From Bacillota bacterium (GTDB lineage: Bacteria > Bacillota > Clostridia > Christensenellales > Pumilibacteraceae): a DNA stretch of 64,000 nt. Positions 18,401 through 27,005 of the stretch are shown in pieces; the stretch's first letter is position 1; the number at the start of each line of letters is the position of its first letter. The notes under the pieces were generated by a model. That model saw nothing but the letters and a program-made list of their open reading frames with translations, did not search any database and was not told where the DNA came from. The position numbers were made by a program, and so were the translations under genes. Where the stretch lies: NCBI GenBank assembly GCA_009783985.1, contig WQVM01000002.1, positions 1-64,000 on the forward strand. The letters run 5' to 3'.

Positions 18401-21337
18401 CCAAAAATTCAGATTAAATTTCTCGCAAAGGAATTGCTTGTAAATTTCAGCATCAATCCAGCCCATACCCATTCGCACACTAATCTCTGATGCTGTAAGC
18501 GGTGTAGGCTGCACCTTTTCTAATGCCTCAATATTCTTATTGTACCGAGGATAGCTTTCAGCATAAGTCTTAACAAAATCTAGCTTTCGCCTAACATTGC
18601 CGGATAAGTATTCCGTCGCTGTTTCCCAACCCTCGTATATATTGTCCTCAAGTCCTAAAACTATTTCAGGATTACGGTAGATATGTCCGTCAAGCTCAGT
18701 TATAATATCGTCATAACTTTTGTTTGTCAATTCCTCTATGATTTTAAGATTAACACGCCCTGTCTCGTTTTTACTTATCTGTAACGCTTCAAGCACTGTA
18801 TCCGCACGGGTAGGACGGGTGTATTTTCTTATTGTCCGCTTAGAGAATATGTCCGTCTTTTTTGCCTTGCCGGACACCTCGTCATAATGCTCTAAAGATA
18901 TAAGCAAAGTATAATCAGCGTCATTACGAAAGATATTGCGGTTGGTTTTAGTGTTTAACGCTCCGTTATTCTTAACAAAGCTACCATACATGGCGTTCAG
19001 CTTACCCTGCTCCCGCTCTAAAATTTCATCTGAACAATCCTCTTGCTGTACTTTTAATAAGTTCCGCACTTGTTGTCTTAGGCTTATCAAGCCCTTGAAT
19101 CTTAATTCTTGCGTAGCTGGCACATTTTGCGGGACCATCTCATTATCCACACGCATATAAATTTTGTTTTCTTTTACCGCATAGCAATAATTTTTGACTG
19201 ACAAATCCGCCGGAATAGGCTCGCCCTCTTTCCGCTCCGTTGATAGAATTTTGGTGCGGGGCATATAGATATTTTCAGGCAAGAATTTTACAGCTTCCGA
19301 CAACGCATCTTTCAAATCCCGTCCGTTAGGCTCGCAATATGTTTCAGTATCGCTTCCGTACATGGATTGTCCTTGCTTCATTGTTCCCAGCACCATGTGC
19401 GGATTATCTATATAATACTGATTAACAGGCACACCGTTTGAATCTGTTCCTACATTCAACCAATCAACACTTGACTGCAGCGTCTGCGCCGCACCTTTAC
19501 GGAAAAACAGCACATCAGCTGTAACCTCTGTTCCGGCGGTTGCCTTAAACGCATTATTCGGTAATCGCACTGCACCCAAAAACTCTGCCTTTTCTGCGAA
19601 TAGTTTCCTTACACTTGCATTTGCCTTATCTAATGTACCTTTACTCGTAACGATAGCCGCTATACCGCCATGACGGAGTTTATCTAAGGATTTAAGAATA
19701 AAGTAATCATGGATATATAGATTATGCTTATTATATTTAGTATCAAAAACGGAGTACGAGCCAAATGGTACATTTGTTGCCACTCCGTCAAAATAATTGT
19801 CAGGAAAGTCTGTTTCCTCAAAGCCTTTAATTTGTATATCTGCGTTTGGGTATAAATGTTTTGCAATTTTGCCCGTAATAGTATCTAACTCGGCAGCGTG
19901 AACTTTACTCTTAAAGCTATCAGGCATTAAGCCTATAAAGTTCCCGGTGCCGACAGACGGCTCCAGCATAATACCGTCACTAAGACCCATACGATTAAGT
20001 CCTGCATATATTCCGTCAATTACTGTCTTCGATGTGAAGTGAGCATTAAGGGTAGACCCTCTTGCCTGACTGTATTCCTCATCGGATAAAAGCTCCTTTA
20101 ACTCTGTATACTCCTTTTTCCAATCCGCTTTTAATTCGTCAAACGCTTGCGGTATACCGCCCCAACCTGCATACCTAGCTAAAATATCCTGCTCTTCTTT
20201 AGTGGCAGGTGTTCCCGACTCCTCTAACTCTTTCAAAAGTCTAATAGCTTTAACATTATTATTGTACCGAGTTTTTGTCCCGCCTAAATTCTCAAAATTC
20301 TCATCCGTCAGCTTGTAGTTCGATAAATCACTTCTTCCAAAATTATCTCGTGTATCGTGTCCGCTATTTGGTTCTCGTAGCGTACTTTCGTAAGGAATGA
20401 AGTTTCCGCTTTTATCGGCATTGGTGTCTTCTTGCGTAAAGTTATATTCAATTCCTTCCGTAGCTTGTCCGCTTGCTTTTGTGCCGTTATAAGATACTTG
20501 TGCAGTTTCCTCGCCATCAACAAGTCTAAGTATAGGTTCGGCTCGTATACCATCATGTGATTCCGTAGTAGTATCCCGTACTTGGTCAAAGAACTCGAAG
20601 AAGGACTGTTGCGTACTTTCCCCTGTCCCTGTAAGCTCAACCTCTCTGACGGGGCGGTTTTGCCGTTGCTGTTCACTTTTTTCATCTCGTTTGCTCCTAT
20701 ATTTGGTAATATTATTAAATAGTGTTTCTGCTATTCTTGTTGCCGCTAATGCCGCCGAGGTGCTACTTCTGTCATCAAGACTGATATACTCCTCATGACG
20801 GACATACTCTAAAGGCTTGTTATAACGATTAACTATGCAAGTAAATACTCCGTCTGTTACGGCTTTCATAAACTCCTCGTCACCGGTTATATCTAAGTAG
20901 TTGTTTTCACAATAATCCTTAACCGCTGAATACAACCTATCCCTATATGTCCCGCTAACGCTACCCAAAAAAAAGCATTGACTTTTAATGGCGTCCAATA
21001 AAAGCGTATCTGTAATATTCTCGCCTGTCTTAAATGCCTTAAAGCCGTAGGTTTGTGACACATCAAAATAGTAGTTTCTTTTATTAGGATACAATGGGTT
21101 AGTAATCGGTATGCCTTTGCTCCCGCGTAATATCCGTCTATCCGTTGTATCGTGCCAATCATCGTATGTCTTAACCGCTGTAATGTTCGGATTGTAAACA
21201 AACGCTTCAACACACTGATAAAATGTCAGTTCAGTATTCCGTGAGAAAAAAGCGTAAAAATCCCTTAGTTGTTTTTTGTCATCAAATATTCCGTATCCGT
21301 CGGCTTGTTCATCTTTTAACGCATATGCCGTTTGCAT
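15446..21337 (-). CDS. giant SNF2/DEAH helicase-methyltransferase polyvalent protein of ICEs
   Basis: 1963 aa; 'NVPFG' methylase-like motif; 'LLHHVVGAGKTFEVAAAAMKL' Walker A; 'YLFCDEAHKYKN' DEAH; 'GTNVQNKLVALHHLDTPYRPSDLEQREGRAIRQGN' SF2 motifs V/VI. Confidence 0.88.
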   Translation of the reverse strand: MQTAYALKDEQADGYGIFDDKKQLRDFYAFFSRNTELTFYQCVEAFVYNPNITAVKTYDDWHDTTDRRILRGSKGIPITNPLYPNKRNYYFDVSQTYGFKAFKTGENITDTLLLDAIKSQCFFLGSVSGTYRDRLYSAVKDYCENNYLDITGDEEFMKAVTDGVFTCIVNRYNKPLEYVRHEEYISLDDRSSTSAALAATRIAETLFNNITKYRSKRDEKSEQQRQNRPVREVELTGTGESTQQSFFEFFDQVRDTTTESHDGIRAEPILRLVDGEETAQVSYNGTKASGQATEGIEYNFTQEDTNADKSGNFIPYESTLREPNSGHDTRDNFGRSDLSNYKLTDENFENLGGTKTRYNNNVKAIRLLKELEESGTPATKEEQDILARYAGWGGIPQAFDELKADWKKEYTELKELLSDEEYSQARGSTLNAHFTSKTVIDGIYAGLNRMGLSDGIMLEPSVGTGNFIGLMPDSFKSKVHAAELDTITGKIAKHLYPNADIQIKGFEETDFPDNYFDGVATNVPFGSYSVFDTKYNKHNLYIHDYFILKSLDKLRHGGIAAIVTSKGTLDKANASVRKLFAEKAEFLGAVRLPNNAFKATAGTEVTADVLFFRKGAAQTLQSSVDWLNVGTDSNGVPVNQYYIDNPHMVLGTMKQGQSMYGSDTETYCEPNGRDLKDALSEAVKFLPENIYMPRTKILSTERKEGEPIPADLSVKNYCYAVKENKIYMRVDNEMVPQNVPATQELRFKGLISLRQQVRNLLKVQQEDCSDEILEREQGKLNAMYGSFVKNNGALNTKTNRNIFRNDADYTLLISLEHYDEVSGKAKKTDIFSKRTIRKYTRPTRADTVLEALQISKNETGRVNLKIIEELTNKSYDDIITELDGHIYRNPEIVLGLEDNIYEGWETATEYLSGNVRRKLDFVKTYAESYPRYNKNIEALEKVQPTPLTASEISVRMGMGWIDAEIYKQFLCEKFNLNFWQSKNVNLSFNQYTQSWKLEAPNVRYNFEATNLYGTERMNGCNIYEHAINLQTPSVYDKITESDGKEKRVLNKSETIAVREKLRKIQEEFKSWVFDCPDRREKLVNKYNEKFNNLTLTSYDGSYLTFPEMNPLIELKPFQKDAVERIITSGNTLLHHVVGAGKTFEVAAAAMKLRQLKLAQKPMIIVPNHLVLQWANEFRYLYPQANLLIATKKDFEKENRLKFVSRIATGDWDAVIMAMSSFEKIPISNERREKKIREEIDAVRETLENARDDNNRITIKIMEKVLKDKEKALKELSDSKKDDLIKFEDLGVDYLFCDEAHKYKNKFIYTKMTNVAGISQAASKRSSDLDMKIDYLAELHGGAQKGVVFATGTPISNSMVEMFTMQSYLQRQDLLDAGLNVFDHWAANFGETVSALELAPSGQGYRSKTRFAKFTNLPELLKMYRKTADVKTAEMLNLPVPKANKHIINIKPTDTILELCEVIAERAERINNSKVDPSIDNMLKITGDGRKLALDPRCFDSHAPDSPDHKVNIASENIYRIWLDTEHISGTQLVFCDLSTPKTDYEDYDPDKDFDVYNHVKTTLVQMGIPPEEVAYIHDAKNDIEKQILFNKVRAGNVRILIGSTEKCGAGTNVQNKLVALHHLDTPYRPSDLEQREGRAIRQGNTNAEVDICTYVTERTFDAYSYQILENKQRFISQVNKGELTVREAADIDETTLTYAEIKAITSANPLIKRKNEVENEVGNLQVLESQYRKNRYALQDKVAKDLPHTIANAEKRTEEFEQDIALRNANTADEFSMTIAGKHYTEKKDAVELLHKLIYSPSNSDKVIAKYKGFEIIPETPIMLTDKAIILRGNGEHRLTVSESPTGTMTRIDNALEGLDGSLKALSERIATYKSDIEAATIELSKPFEHAEKISDLTLELEKINAELNLDKGELELIIDDTKFQNEVRVEDLDEEESGDGDTKRPIVIPEKQAMREQDYEMG

Positions 21338-21352
21338 TATGTTTACCTCCTC

Positions 21353-21940
21353 TTAATGCTGTTGATTGCCTTGTGAAATGTATGAATTTACTGTATTTGT
21401 TATATTTATTCTTGTTTTAGCACTTGACTGTGATATGTGGTGAAAATACATATCGCTAAGTAAGCCATGACTTTGCTTTAACAATGTCGGGTTCTCGCCT
21501 TTTTTTAATATTTCCTTGCATAGCTCTTCACTTAGTGTAGAACTACCTTTTGTAAGTCGTTTTACACTTTCATAAAAATAGATTCTATTATAGTTATCGT
21601 ATACTTGTGTTGGCGATTGCTTAATCAATTCATTCTTAAAAGCGACACATTCCTCATCTACTCTATCCATAAGTTTAGCTAACGGCGTTTTATCTTTTGT
21701 TTTCTTATCTGCATTTCTTTCAAAACAATGTTGCCATTTTTGGTCGTAAAACATAAAGCTGTGTAAGCAAAAGCCTCGCCCGTCCATAAAATGTGTTTGG
21801 TCAAGAATTTCCTTTATTGTGATTTCCTGCCCGATATGGTTCAAAAGACAATCGCCTACACGATACCGCTCACCGCCTATATGCATATACTCCCTGCCAT
21901 CTTTAAGGTCTTTGTCTAAAATTTCTTTACCTGTAATCAA
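21353..21940 (-). CDS. hypothetical ICE protein
   Basis: 195-aa ORF in operon context, overlapping the neighbouring start codon. Confidence 0.6.
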   Translation of the reverse strand: MITGKEILDKDLKDGREYMHIGGERYRVGDCLLNHIGQEITIKEILDQTHFMDGRGFCLHSFMFYDQKWQHCFERNADKKTKDKTPLAKLMDRVDEECVAFKNELIKQSPTQVYDNYNRIYFYESVKRLTKGSSTLSEELCKEILKKGENPTLLKQSHGLLSDMYFHHISQSSAKTRINITNTVNSYISQGNQQH

Positions 21941-22497
21941 GTGTTTTTCATCCTCACTTTAAGTGGTCGTTCATATTTTTTTAATTCCTCTAAAATTAGG
22001 CTATTTGGTAAAAGTCCATGACAAAAATATGCGCTCGCAAAATGATTGCCTTTTGTATAATCCCTGTAATTTTCATGGGTGTGGTAATCTACCCTCTTGT
22101 CAAACGCTAAAATCTCTACACCTTTTTGAAAGCTCTTAAACCGCCCTATACCTTGCAGACTGTTAAGCGGTAACAATACCGCAAACGGCTTGCCTAATTC
22201 GTACAACCTTTTCAAAACTTTATCTTTCTTTGAAAACGGCGGATTGGACACGATACAGTCATAATGCTCATTAAGTGTGTAATCAAAAAAGTCCTGACCA
22301 TTTCCAATATGGCTGTGAATAACCTTGTATCCTCGTTCCCTAAATACTTGCACAAATGCCGACCACTCCTCATCAAACGGACACCATATTGTAAAACCTT
22401 TAGGTATGTACTTTACAATAGGCTCTACCGCATAAAAAGGTGTGTATACTTCATCACTATCTGCACCCCTCCCACAAGTTAAATACCCTTTGTTCAT
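21937..22497 (-). CDS. adenine-specific DNA methyltransferase-like protein
   Basis: 'YDCIVSNPPFSKKDKVLKRLYELGKPFAVLLPLNSL' NPPF motif. Confidence 0.75.
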   Translation of the reverse strand: MNKGYLTCGRGADSDEVYTPFYAVEPIVKYIPKGFTIWCPFDEEWSAFVQVFRERGYKVIHSHIGNGQDFFDYTLNEHYDCIVSNPPFSKKDKVLKRLYELGKPFAVLLPLNSLQGIGRFKSFQKGVEILAFDKRVDYHTHENYRDYTKGNHFASAYFCHGLLPNSLILEELKKYERPLKVRMKNT

Positions 22498-22511
22498 TTC
22501 TCAATGTAAAA

Positions 22512-22547
22512 GTGAGGGGAAACTTTTTGTAAAAAGTTTCCCCTCAC
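22512..22547 (-). terminator. strong hairpin (terminator or operon attenuator)
   Basis: GTGAGGGGAAACTTTTT/AAAAAGTTTCCCCTCAC perfect 17-bp stem. Confidence 0.65.
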
Positions 22548-22574
22548 ACTCCCCTTCAAAAATTTTTATTACTA

Positions 22575-22802
22575 TTATTGTTTTCGTGCCACTAAATACT
22601 GCTTAAAGTTAAGTAGTTCATGCTCATCACAATATTCAATTTCCTCAATGCTTGCCATTATCATTTCCTCTACTATCAGGCGGTCGGGCTGAGATAGTCC
22701 CGACGCCCTTTTTTTAATGTCTTGTAGCTTTTCTAATAGCTCATCTTTTGAACCAAAATCTAACGCTTCAACAAAAGGCATTGTTTCACCGCTTATCATC
22801 AT
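22575..22802 (-). CDS. hypothetical ICE protein
   Basis: 75-aa ORF, 4 nt from the upstream gene. Confidence 0.5.
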   Translation of the reverse strand: MMISGETMPFVEALDFGSKDELLEKLQDIKKRASGLSQPDRLIVEEMIMASIEEIEYCDEHELLNFKQYLVARKQ

Positions 22803-22805
22803 AAC

Positions 22806-25748
22806 TTAACCTCCCGCTTCCATAGCCACTCTTGTGTTTTGAATAGGCGGTCTTTGAACTTGCACATTATTCACAGCAGGTGACGCTTCCTCTCTCACTT
22901 TACGAATGCCGTCAGCACTCTCTTGTCCGCTTATATACAGCTCTACTGCACTTGCAATCCTAGCTGCTCTTACACGCGCATTGTTTAAGTTAGAAGATAC
23001 TTTCAATATATCCTCATCATCAAAAACGGTAAAGTCAACGGTTTTAAGTTTCGTATCCCCTAAACCTAAACGACGAGATACAATATGTGTAGCCGCTGTA
23101 CCCTCTATTGCGTGAAACATGGCTCGACCTTGAGATATTTCATTGCCGTTTTCTCTTTCTCTACCCTCTGTATGAACTCGCACAACACTCCGTATCATGG
23201 CTTTAAGTGTATCCTCTTTGGATTGTCCACTTTTTATAGTAATCTTTTTACCCTTGAAATTCACTCCGCCGTTTTCGCCCTCGCTAAACTCGTACTCTTT
23301 AGCAAAACTTTGAATTGTTTGCTTAATACCCTCGTAATGTTTATCTAAAGTTTCAGCTGTGATAGCTTTCCCTTTAATGTCTTTCCCATGTGTCTGAGAT
23401 ACATCAAATACAAAACTTAGGCGATATTTTGGTGTGTTATCCCCACTCTCGGCATTCTCGCTTGATTCACCATCGGTGGTTTTAACCGCACTCTCAATAT
23501 TCGGGGCTAGAATTTTTAATGCTTTCTCACCCTTAACAATAGACCGCTTCTGATAATTCCAACTGCTAACACCCGCTACCTTTGTTGCATTAGGTAACTG
23601 ATTTTTTATTAGCATAACATTTCTTACACTGTAGCCTAAATCAGCAAGCCCGTTTATAATCTCATCGTACTTGCCCTCACGCATAGCTTTTATAAACTCT
23701 GCGTCAGCTACTTCTATAAATTCCTCCGGCGATAATTTAGGCGGTCCTGCACTCTCGGTAGTATTGTCCGCTTGCACTTCTGCACCCTCTCCGAATATAG
23801 GGTCATTTGCTAGTTCCTCTTTCATATTTCCCATTTCTTTATTGTCCTCCTTGACATTTTCTTGTGCCTGTATCGGCATTGTTTTTATTGTGGATATTTC
23901 CGTTTGCTTACTAACCTCGCTATCTATAGCTGAGGCTTTTGCAATTTCTTCAAAAAGTTGTCCTATTTTGCTTGCTAAATTAGGTAACGATGTAAAATTA
24001 TTCCTGCCACCCGTATAGTCCTTTTCATGTCGTGCTGTGCGTACTAATACATTCTTAAACCATTGGTCATTAACACCTCGAACATCACTTATAGACATAT
24101 ATACAATATGATTTTTATTATTTTTGATAAATGCAGAGAACTCATAATGCCTTTTTGATGCTCTAGCAAGTTCCCAACTGTTTGCAGTCGCTAGTTTTTT
24201 TAAGTGATTAAGATAAACTCTTTGAAAAGCAAGATAATCCTTACCCGCATAACTGCCACTACTAAATTCATGACCATGATAATAGTTTAAGTTTTTAGGT
24301 ATATCCAAATCAATAACTTTGGGCGATTGCTGTTCTTTTACAATGGACTCTTGACTATTCTTTTGTTTGGTATTGGTAGCTGTGCTTTTTGCCGACTCAA
24401 TTTTTCTTAAATAATATTCTCTAATTTCAGCTTCTTGCCATTCATTATCTACAAACTCGTTAAAACAAGCAGGGGTCATGGATTCATCATGGTCATCATA
24501 ATATTCATCTTTGTAGATTTCATAAGCTGCCTCTACTTCACTTATGTCACTATCAAAATCGCTTCCAAAATACTCGTAACCATCCTTGTCTACAATATTA
24601 TAATGCTCTCCAAACTCCATGTCGTGCCATTCAATACCGCTTCCACCACAATCATTGCAATTCCACGGAAGCTTTGCTCCGCCACTTGCTATTTCACTAT
24701 CTCCATAATCAAGATTTTCTACACCACATATAGGGCAAGCACCTTCTTTGGCTTTAGCAAATTCAAAATACTTATCAAAGACTCGCACAATAGCAGCATT
24801 ATCGTTTTTCTCTGCATTGTAATCATCAGACATTGCCGAAGTTTCTCGATCATAAAACGCATTCTTGACATCAGGCTCATCCTCATAGCCGTTTCGTATG
24901 AGCCACTCAGCTGCCTTGCGGACATTTTCCGGCAAAGTTTCGGTTGACCAATCATCCCAACCCTCAACTTGTGATTTTATCATTATATTTTTTGATGGTT
25001 CTGATTTCTGTTCTAATTGTTCTGCTTTTTGTGGTTGCTCGTCTTGAACTGGATATTCTTCCATAGTATCACTTAATATTTTTTCATAAAGTCCGTCTTG
25101 ATCCCAACCGTAAGCCACTAAAACACTTTCGCTTATCTGTTCGCTATATTCTTTACTTATTTCCTTTATAAATTTTTCTTGGACTTCGCTATGCTCCTCG
25201 CCTGTTATTTTTAAGAGTAGCTCATTGAGTATAATTTTTTCATAAAACAGCGTGTCAGAAATAGGGTCAACAAAAGATGCGTCAATATAACTCATATCCT
25301 TATTAACTATGTCTGAAAACACTTTAGCTACTTTACTTCTCGCAATAACATAATCTCTACGATAAATTTGCGAAATATCTAATATACCTTTCTCTATACT
25401 CGCCCTCGCTATTGAGTCGTAATAATGATCACTATCATCAACAAGAATCTTATTTTTCGATTGGTCTGCAAGCGGCTGCTCTAAGCTCTCTGCAACGGCA
25501 ACCCTATAACCCTTTTCAATAAGTTTCTTGGTATACTCGTCAAGAACATGAAACGGCACTCCCGTCATCGGCACTCGCTCCTTCGCTCCTTGCATATCGC
25601 GACCTATTAATGTTAAATCTAATTCCTTGCTGACAATAACCGCGTGGTCATCGTAACACTCATAGAAATCCCCAACCCGCAAAAATACTAGTGCGCCTCC
25701 GTAATGCTCTTTTAATTGCTTAATCTGACTGTAATCCATTTGTATCAT
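22806..25748 (-). CDS. polyvalent protein: N-terminal MutS domain I-like plus C-terminal ArdC-like region
   Basis: 'YSQIKQLKEHYGGALVFLRVGDFYECYDDHAVIVSKELDLTLIGRD...VPMTGVPFHVLDEYTKKLIEKGYRVAVAE' MutS-I; 'LPNATKVAGVSSWNYQKRSIVKGEKALKILAP' ArdC-like. Confidence 0.78.
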   Translation of the reverse strand: MIQMDYSQIKQLKEHYGGALVFLRVGDFYECYDDHAVIVSKELDLTLIGRDMQGAKERVPMTGVPFHVLDEYTKKLIEKGYRVAVAESLEQPLADQSKNKILVDDSDHYYDSIARASIEKGILDISQIYRRDYVIARSKVAKVFSDIVNKDMSYIDASFVDPISDTLFYEKIILNELLLKITGEEHSEVQEKFIKEISKEYSEQISESVLVAYGWDQDGLYEKILSDTMEEYPVQDEQPQKAEQLEQKSEPSKNIMIKSQVEGWDDWSTETLPENVRKAAEWLIRNGYEDEPDVKNAFYDRETSAMSDDYNAEKNDNAAIVRVFDKYFEFAKAKEGACPICGVENLDYGDSEIASGGAKLPWNCNDCGGSGIEWHDMEFGEHYNIVDKDGYEYFGSDFDSDISEVEAAYEIYKDEYYDDHDESMTPACFNEFVDNEWQEAEIREYYLRKIESAKSTATNTKQKNSQESIVKEQQSPKVIDLDIPKNLNYYHGHEFSSGSYAGKDYLAFQRVYLNHLKKLATANSWELARASKRHYEFSAFIKNNKNHIVYMSISDVRGVNDQWFKNVLVRTARHEKDYTGGRNNFTSLPNLASKIGQLFEEIAKASAIDSEVSKQTEISTIKTMPIQAQENVKEDNKEMGNMKEELANDPIFGEGAEVQADNTTESAGPPKLSPEEFIEVADAEFIKAMREGKYDEIINGLADLGYSVRNVMLIKNQLPNATKVAGVSSWNYQKRSIVKGEKALKILAPNIESAVKTTDGESSENAESGDNTPKYRLSFVFDVSQTHGKDIKGKAITAETLDKHYEGIKQTIQSFAKEYEFSEGENGGVNFKGKKITIKSGQSKEDTLKAMIRSVVRVHTEGRERENGNEISQGRAMFHAIEGTAATHIVSRRLGLGDTKLKTVDFTVFDDEDILKVSSNLNNARVRAARIASAVELYISGQESADGIRKVREEASPAVNNVQVQRPPIQNTRVAMEAGG

Positions 25749-26128
25749 ACGCTATCCTTTTTTCGACGCGGACGCCTGCGATCCCGCTGTACTGTTTCAA
25801 GCCGCAAATCCACCTTTTCAAGCGATGCTCTTTGCCCTATTATGTCGCGTGTAATACGCCGTTTTATATGCTCTAAAGATCCTCTATCCGTACAAGCGGG
25901 TATATTGATATACTGTATTTCTCCCTTCCCGCGCTTTGCTAAGATTAACCTCCGTCCCTCTTCGTCTCTCGCCGCTCTTAATGCCTGTGAAATTTTAGCG
26001 GCAATGTAGCAATTAGCAAGTTTTTCATAAGACGGCAATTTGTAAGTATCTCCGAATAATTTAATTATTTCATCCCTTCCCGCGCTCTCTCTGCCATTCA
26101 TATATGATAGTAAATCCTTGTTTCCCAT
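25745..26128 (-). CDS. hypothetical ICE protein
   Basis: 127-aa ORF, overlaps the start of the next gene by 4 nt. Confidence 0.55.
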   Translation of the reverse strand: MGNKDLLSYMNGRESAGRDEIIKLFGDTYKLPSYEKLANCYIAAKISQALRAARDEEGRRLILAKRGKGEIQYINIPACTDRGSLEHIKRRITRDIIGQRASLEKVDLRLETVQRDRRRPRRKKDSV

Positions 26129-26968
26129 TTATTTGCTTTCCTCCGATTTTTTATTAAACATAACTTTTAGTTTAAGCATCCACTCTATAACGAGGTCAAT
26201 AGACTCCGCGACATCCCAAGCAGGTACGGGACTTTTTTTCATGTAAATGTCCACGCACTCCTCAGTGATATATTCGTAATCAATAATCGCTGCCGAGAGA
26301 ATGTTGTGCAGTTTCTTTGCAATTTTTTCTTCCCTATATATCCTCTCTTCTTTTTCTTTTAGTTCTGCCATAAATAAAATCTCCGCCTCGTCCTCCCGTT
26401 CATCTTCCGGTATTTTTCTTAAAATATTATTCATTCTCGCCGCTTTATCTATAGATATTGTCTTACCCATAGCCTCACGGATAATTTCGGGAGCTTCATT
26501 GTCTACCTTTTCAATCTTTTCAATCGTTGTGTGTGATATCCCCGCTAATTTTGCGATCTCTTTACGGGTATCAATCGAGTTTGTCCGTTCCGCAAAATTT
26601 TGCGGAACGGTATTTTGTTTAAGCGTTGAGATTTGCTTTTCCCTCGCTTTCGCCATTATTACATCCTTTAATTTCAAAGCTAATCTCCCGCGTTCAACAT
26701 CAATTAAATTCCGCCGAGCAAACTGATTACGCATTATCCACTCTAAAGCCGCGTCCTCATCCTCAAACTCTTTCTCTAGGGTGTTAAACGGAATATCTAA
26801 CTCCTTACAAATCCCGTACCTGTTATGACCATCAATGATGACACCGTTCCATGTTACAATGCTATCCCTACAGCCCTCCGTCTTTAGGCTGTTATATAGC
26901 TCCGCATACTCTTCTTTATTAAGCGGTGGTATAATTTCCTCAAATTTCTTATTTATCTCTAACTCCAT
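26129..26968 (-). CDS. ParB-like nuclease-domain protein
   Basis: 'GVIIDGHNRYGICKELDIPF', HTH 'TRKEIAKLAGISHTTIEKIEKV'. Confidence 0.85.
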   Translation of the reverse strand: MELEINKKFEEIIPPLNKEEYAELYNSLKTEGCRDSIVTWNGVIIDGHNRYGICKELDIPFNTLEKEFEDEDAALEWIMRNQFARRNLIDVERGRLALKLKDVIMAKAREKQISTLKQNTVPQNFAERTNSIDTRKEIAKLAGISHTTIEKIEKVDNEAPEIIREAMGKTISIDKAARMNNILRKIPEDEREDEAEILFMAELKEKEERIYREEKIAKKLHNILSAAIIDYEYITEECVDIYMKKSPVPAWDVAESIDLVIEWMLKLKVMFNKKSEESK

Positions 26969-27005
26969 GATTTTTTGCTCCTAATTTTTTATTAAGTTTT
27001 TACTT

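Noticed and set aside
24435-24947. 170-aa + strand ORF inside the MutS-I/ArdC gene
   Set aside because: Antisense to a well-supported gene, no recognisable domain.
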